From: a virus
Length of the DNA stretch: 25,840 nt
IMG/VR virus record: IMGVR_UViG_3300002835_000971
Coordinates: 1-25,840 of that record
Strand: one strand, 5' to 3'
A program made the translations under genes and the position numbers. Each line of letters starts with the position of its first letter. Position 1 is the first letter of the stretch. The notes under the pieces were generated by a model. The model was given only the letters and a program-made list of their open reading frames with translations, searched no databases and had not been told where the DNA came from. Below, piece after piece: positions 22,224 through 25,840 of the stretch.

Positions 22224-23070
22224 ATTTTTTCTCAATTATCCCTTTCCATTCTGGCACACGGTCATATTGATGTACCATTACAAAAGGTGTGCCATCACTT
22301 GTGCATACTGTATTATCTACTAAAATTGGAGTTTTTTCAACCAGCTTGTCAGCATATTTACCTACAATATGTGGACCTGTTGTACCTAGTTGTGCCGCCC
22401 ATCCTTCTTCAGAGGCAGTAAATCTTGTAATGTCTCTATAAGGTTTCATGTTCAAAAGAATATTGACTGCGGCTTGGTCAGGACCACCTCCACCCTCTGT
22501 AAAATGAGAAGTGCCATTACACATCATATAAACATTTAAAAAGAAATCGAGCATCGTATCAAACTTGCCTGATACTGTGCCTGCATTGTAAATGAGATTG
22601 TTTTGGTTGTGGTCGTGAACTAAAGGACCAAATGCTTTGAAAAGATTGTGATTACCCCAATCTTCATCTTTGTACCGAATCGATTCACATGCAACATTAA
22701 TCTGTGCATCATTCATGTTCTTTTCTAACCACTCTGATGGATTAGTTTGAAAGATAACATCTTTCACATCGGTAGAAACAATGTATCGGTATTGTCCTTG
22801 AAACTTTTTAAAGAAATACCATAGATGTAAGAACCTCTCCACAACAATAGAGAAGTTTTCTTTGTATTCGAATTTTTTTAGATTGTCGTTCTTACCGAAC
22901 GCTAAAACTGTATATTGTCTTTTGACAAGTTCTTCCACAGTTTCATAATCTACATTATAACAAATCATGGCCTTTACGCCATCAAAACCACAACGGTCTA
23001 AAGAATTGACCCAAGGTTTAATTTTATCAAATGTGTACCCGGTGATACACCCAACCACAATGTCTTTCAT
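22216..23070 (-). CDS. Putative GT-A-type glycosyltransferase
   Basis: From the ATG at 23068-23070 the product has 284 aa. GGAG lies seven bases upstream, so I prefer this start to an in-frame TTG four codons earlier. Residues about 85-120 (HLWYFFKKFQGQYRYIVS, then TDVKDVIFQTNPSEWL) contain a DxxD-type motif, matching the metal/nucleotide-sugar site of GT-A enzymes in the form D-x-x-D-V-(I/L)-F-Q found in viral and plant transferases. Further on, NLIYNAGTVSGKFDTML and GGGGPDQAAVNILLN resemble the acceptor/donor loops of that group (Asn-Ala-Gly, Asp-Gln). It is the first gene of the sugar cassette. Substrate is unknown; context suggests a nucleotide-heptose or other LPS sugar donor. Confidence 0.78.
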   Translation of the reverse strand: MKDIVVGCITGYTFDKIKPWVNSLDRCGFDGVKAMICYNVDYETVEELVKRQYTVLAFGKNDNLKKFEYKENFSIVVERFLHLWYFFKKFQGQYRYIVSTDVKDVIFQTNPSEWLEKNMNDAQINVACESIRYKDEDWGNHNLFKAFGPLVHDHNQNNLIYNAGTVSGKFDTMLDFFLNVYMMCNGTSHFTEGGGGPDQAAVNILLNMKPYRDITRFTASEEGWAAQLGTTGPHIVGKYADKLVEKTPILVDNTVCTSDGTPFVMVHQYDRVPEWKGIIEKKYE

Positions 23071-23090
23071 AATAAACTCCAATGATATAT

Positions 23091-23984
23091 TTACTTAGTC
23101 TTTACATAATCAGTAAATGATTTAATTTTTTGTCCTGGTGTGTCTTTTTGATATTTCTTCCGAAGTTCATTCGTACCATCTTCACCTGCACCATATTCTT
23201 CATGCACACTTTTATGTAGTTTCACGCCAGTAACATCTTGAACTAACTGCCATGCAGCTTTGTTTTCTTTCTTACGGATAAACTCTTTGAGTTTATCTTT
23301 TTGTTGTGCATTTGCCTTTTCAAAAAACTTAAACATTTCCATCGCACCAATATTACCTGCGTATGCGGCTTCGTGAATATGTTTTTTTGTTTTACCTTCA
23401 TGCGTAACATGGTGTGCATGAAATTTGATTTTTGGATATTCTTTTTGCAATTTTAAAAAATGATTTAGATTTGTTTTACTATCATCATACATGTGAACAT
23501 GATGATAATTTCCTGAATTCAAGTGTTTTCTTAAAACTACATTTTTCTTTTCTGCTGGCGGTTGATTACCAGGTATATTGCCGGCACGATGAATGTGTGT
23601 ATCATTTACATCGATACCATGTTTCTTAAACTTATTTAAAAAGGTGTGTTTGTCATCAAAATCTGCACGAGCAGTATTCATAATGATTTTACTATTGTGT
23701 CCTTTTTCTTTAATATTCTTATGAATTGCATTTAACTTATTAATCATCGGATGAATTGGTTCGGATTCATCGTGAAACTTTTTCGCACTTTTGAATTCTT
23801 TGAAGTCATACGAATGACCAGGTTTTAATTTGTGGTCATTAAACTCTTGGTTACTCAATTTAGAGACAGTTTTACCCGAAGGGTCTTTCACATGAATCTT
23901 TGCACTTGTTTTAAACAAAGTTTCATCAATATCAAATACATGCAGGCCTGTGCCTTCTGTAATGTATTTTTTATAGTTTTTCAA
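23091..23984 (-). CDS. HAD-superfamily phosphatase-like protein with CTS-like N-terminus (TTG start)
   Basis: The 297-aa protein starts at TTG 23982-23984 (AGAGGA just upstream), giving MKNYKKYITEG. This fits both the T4 capsid-targeting pattern and the gp21 cleavage rule I-x-E before G. HAD motif I follows directly as HVFDIDETLF (D18, D20); motif II is in KIIMNTARAD; motif III/IV is in HMYDDSKTN. So it should be a phosphatase-type hydrolase of unknown substrate. A basic His-rich region and a C-terminal helical module (AGNIGAMEMFKFFEKANAQQ), starting after IHEA, another possible protease site, complete it. It does not look like GmhB. It may be a packaged enzyme acting on host nucleotides or on nucleic-acid ends; this is inference. 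Confidence 0.84.
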   Translation of the reverse strand: MKNYKKYITEGTGLHVFDIDETLFKTSAKIHVKDPSGKTVSKLSNQEFNDHKLKPGHSYDFKEFKSAKKFHDESEPIHPMINKLNAIHKNIKEKGHNSKIIMNTARADFDDKHTFLNKFKKHGIDVNDTHIHRAGNIPGNQPPAEKKNVVLRKHLNSGNYHHVHMYDDSKTNLNHFLKLQKEYPKIKFHAHHVTHEGKTKKHIHEAAYAGNIGAMEMFKFFEKANAQQKDKLKEFIRKKENKAAWQLVQDVTGVKLHKSVHEEYGAGEDGTNELRKKYQKDTPGQKIKSFTDYVKTK

Positions 23985-23985
23985 T

Positions 23986-24258
23986 TTATCCTCTTGTCAA
24001 AGCTAGAATCTTTTGTATTTGTGATTCAACAAGTGCCTTGCGATTTGGCCAATAGATATATTCTTTATCAGCAGTTTTTAATAGTTTGGTGAAAAAAGGA
24101 AGAACTAATTTTTCAACTTGGTCTAATTTTGCTTTGTATTCTTCTGCGGTGTCAGCAGTTTCAGATATAACTCTATTGTATTCTTCTTCAGATACGGCAG
24201 AAAATCCAAAATCATCTTCACCATATTCTGCCAAAATTTTACTTAAATCATATGCCAT
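23986..24258 (-). CDS. Small conserved phage protein, unknown function
   Basis: The 90-aa product starts MAYDLSKILAEYGEDDFGFS and then AVSEEEYNRVI, a sequence type I have seen in marine T4-like phages without a known role. The rest is helical and charged (AEEYKAKLDQVEKLVLPF...). I chose the ATG at 24256-24258 because GGAG lies six bases upstream; a second ATG three bases earlier is also possible. The start overlaps the stop of the 408-aa gene, and the stop lies one base before the HAD gene, so it is translated with both. No membrane helix or enzymatic motif is visible. Confidence 0.78.
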   Translation of the reverse strand: MAYDLSKILAEYGEDDFGFSAVSEEEYNRVISETADTAEEYKAKLDQVEKLVLPFFTKLLKTADKEYIYWPNRKALVESQIQKILALTRG

Positions 24259-25484
24259 CATTTGCTCCAATTTTTTGCGGCGTTGAAATTGGCTTGACTG
24301 AATTCTAATCTATCGACCAATTTAACTGCATTGCCTTTTAATTTATCTACTGCCACAAAACCTTCTGGTGCAGTAATTCTATAACCTGTATCTGTTCTCA
24401 CAAATGTTCCAATTGAACGAATTGATTCTAATTTACGAACAATCATTAATTTTGCATCAACCAATAAGTTCTGTAAATCAAAAATGAATCTTAATTGTGC
24501 GGCATTTGTTCTAAAGAAACGCATAATCTCAGTTTTTTCTTTTGTTCTTTTTGCTTTTGTTTCGGCTTTCTTCACATCAGCAATGTCTTTATTTAATTTT
24601 GCTTCTACCCAACGAATCAATTCAAGTGTATGTGATTGAGTATTTGTTATCTTTTTACCCTCACGAACCTTTGTATTGTTGAATGTCTTGATATAAGTTA
24701 AGATAGATTCACTTGATGAAATGCGATTCAAAACTAATGAATTGATTGATTGAAAAGTTCTACCTGCTAAAGATAGAAGATATGTTATGTCTTTTGTTTC
24801 TTGTTCGGTGAAAGTTGCAGAACCAGAAGCATCTGTAAACGATGCATCTCTGAACCAAATATCTTTTGTTGGTGTTAAACGACCAATGTCAATGTTAAAA
24901 GATGCTTTCATATCTTCCATTGTTCGACCTGTATAAGAGGTATGAAATACAACACCAATTTGTGCAGCTAACATTGTCTGCGATAATTTGGAATCTGTTG
25001 GTACTGCATATACAATCGTATTTGGTTGAAATGTAATATAAGATTCGCCCTCAATAGTTTCTTTCTTAATGTCACCTTTGGTGAACATCATGTCACCTTG
25101 AAGAATACCTTTAATGCCGAGTTTTGGAAGATATCGTAATGCAACTTTAAGTTTTTCATTTAAACCACCACTTGGATGATTTGTATCGATATCATCTTCT
25201 GTGTAGTTTAACTTAGCATTTTTATTGAACACCGATTTTGTGCCAACAAAAAACTTACCATTTTCAGGATTGGTTCCGCAAAAGATTGCAGGTGCACCAT
25301 CCCATTTTGTTGTGACATTAACTTTTGATTGTGCATGACCCGCAAGCATATCTCTTAATGATTGTAAGAAATTGATTGCATCTCTCGCACCCACAACACC
25401 ACGATTGAGAACTTCATCCTCAATATGTTCAAGGTGAACATTTTTGCCTTCTTTGGCTTCTGTTAAGTATTCTGTGAATTTCAT
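24258..25484 (-). CDS. Putative covalent nucleotidyltransferase/ligase-like protein with CTS-like N-terminus
   Basis: The 408-aa protein starts MKFTEYLTEAKEG; YLTE followed by A fits the T4 gp21 cleavage rule exactly. At residues 58-70, TTKWDGAPAIFCG contains K60-W-D-G, the KxDG motif I of DNA/RNA ligases and capping enzymes, where the lysine forms a covalent nucleotidyl adduct. GKFFVGTKS (76-84) could be the following strand, GILQGDMMF (126-134) resembles motif III (DGE-like), and TFQPNTIVYAVP (151-162) motif IIIa. Motifs IV and V are not clear. The C-terminal half is helical, rich in Lys and Leu. The ligase link is my inference from one clear and several weak motifs. I know similar hypothetical proteins in marine T4-like phages. 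Confidence 0.8.
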   Translation of the reverse strand: MKFTEYLTEAKEGKNVHLEHIEDEVLNRGVVGARDAINFLQSLRDMLAGHAQSKVNVTTKWDGAPAIFCGTNPENGKFFVGTKSVFNKNAKLNYTEDDIDTNHPSGGLNEKLKVALRYLPKLGIKGILQGDMMFTKGDIKKETIEGESYITFQPNTIVYAVPTDSKLSQTMLAAQIGVVFHTSYTGRTMEDMKASFNIDIGRLTPTKDIWFRDASFTDASGSATFTEQETKDITYLLSLAGRTFQSINSLVLNRISSSESILTYIKTFNNTKVREGKKITNTQSHTLELIRWVEAKLNKDIADVKKAETKAKRTKEKTEIMRFFRTNAAQLRFIFDLQNLLVDAKLMIVRKLESIRSIGTFVRTDTGYRITAPEGFVAVDKLKGNAVKLVDRLEFSQANFNAAKNWSK

Positions 25485-25840
25485 TAGTATATCTTTACGA
25501 AAGGTCCGTTTGTATCTCTAAATTCTTTTTTAGCACCATAATAAAGAGTTTTTAACCATTCATCCATTAAGTTTTTTTTCTCAATTAATGCCCATGCATA
25601 TGCCCATCTTAAACAAGTCAATTTAGAAGAAAGACGACCTGCAGCATATCTTGTAGATTTTTCTTCTCTTATACAATAGTCCAAAACATTTTCAAAACTA
25701 TTTTTTGATACCGTTTTATTTTTATATTTAACTTCTAAAAGACCAAAGTCAATAGGTTTGCCATTAACTTTAAACTTACTTAATTCTTTTTGAAAATCTA
25801 ACCAATACTTGCGTGTTTCCTTTGACCACTTACCTACTTC
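25484..25840 (-). CDS. Unknown phage protein, N-terminus outside the window
   Basis: The frame is open from the right edge to the stop at 25484-25486, giving at least 118 residues. The visible part reads EVGKWSKETRKYWLDFQKEL at its start, then a charged middle (NGKPIDFGLLEVKYKNKTVS), a Trp-rich helix (CLRWAYAWALIEKKNL) and the C-terminus FRDTNGPFVKIY. A TTG inside is not a likely start because the frame continues upstream with normal-looking protein. I do not recognise the family. It overlaps the ligase-like gene by one base, so the two are likely co-expressed. Confidence 0.75.
   Translation of the reverse strand, partial: EVGKWSKETRKYWLDFQKELSKFKVNGKPIDFGLLEVKYKNKTVSKNSFENVLDYCIREEKSTRYAAGRLSSKLTCLRWAYAWALIEKKNLMDEWLKTLYYGAKKEFRDTNGPFVKIY

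Noticed and set aside
23083-23090. Late-promoter-like sequence upstream of the first sugar gene
   Set aside because: The nearest match differs from TATAAATA at two positions in AT-rich DNA, which is too weak to call.
23091-23984. HAD protein as the missing GmhB phosphatase
   Set aside because: It lacks the GmhB-like zinc loop by eye, lies outside the sugar operon, and has large unrelated basic regions.
1-25840. CRISPR arrays, tRNAs, insertion sequences or attachment sites
   Set aside because: Gaps between genes are nearly all under 60 bases, no regular spaced repeats or cloverleaf sequence was seen, and no transposase or integrase motif occurs.

Overview
The window looks like part of a T4-like myovirus genome (tailed dsDNA phage) that infects a Gram-negative, probably aquatic, bacterium. 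It is AT-rich and packed almost edge to edge. Every gene I accept lies on the minus strand, so transcription runs from base 25840 towards base 1. Evidence for a T4-type phage: a gp61-type primase; class I ribonucleotide reductase genes beside thyX; a lysis cassette with GH19 endolysin and spanin-like proteins; a perfect T4 late-promoter octamer TATAAATA; and several proteins whose N-termini resemble the T4 capsid-targeting sequence. Heptose-type sugar genes and an outer-membrane lipoprotein spanin point to a Gram-negative host. No tRNA, integrase, transposase or CRISPR array was seen.

Layout in transcription order. (1) 25840-23091: a partial unknown gene, a 408-aa protein with a ligase-like KxDG motif, a small conserved protein and a HAD-type phosphatase-like protein. 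(2) 23070-14581: a tightly overlapped sugar cassette holding two or three glycosyltransferases, two methyltransferase-like proteins, a GDP-mannose-4,6-dehydratase-like enzyme, a heptose-7-phosphate kinase (HddA type), a GDP-fucose-synthase-like reductase, a GmhA-type isomerase and a nucleotidylyltransferase fused to a mannose-6-phosphate-isomerase cupin. (3) 14527-7002: late genes behind a late promoter, including an 822-aa multidomain protein, a tail-fibre-like protein, scaffold- or internal-protein-like genes, a beta-rich virion protein and a PA14-like protein. (4) 7005-4165: lysis cassette with inner- and outer-membrane spanin candidates, another lipoprotein, endolysin, holin and small membrane or exported proteins. 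(5) 4124-1: nucleotide metabolism and replication with primase, ThyX, NrdA and the start of NrdB.

How the parts may work together. NrdAB and ThyX would supply dNTPs and dTMP for replication primed by the gp61-like primase. The sugar cassette has most steps needed to make a nucleotide-activated heptose and convert it to a 6-deoxyheptose-like sugar, then transfer and perhaps methylate it. This could remodel host LPS, decorate the virion, or glycosylate phage DNA. Five otherwise unrelated proteins (8167, 11668, 12059, 23091 and 24258) start with a short M-(K/R)-aromatic...(I/L)-x-E sequence like T4 internal proteins, so some of these enzymes may be packaged in the head and injected.

Most interesting points: the putative packaged-enzyme set including a ligase-like protein, the NDP-deoxyheptose cassette with its unusual cupin fusion, and a possible overprinted gene with a strong ribosome binding site inside the 822-codon gene. 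All family assignments come from reading motifs by eye; no database search was run.
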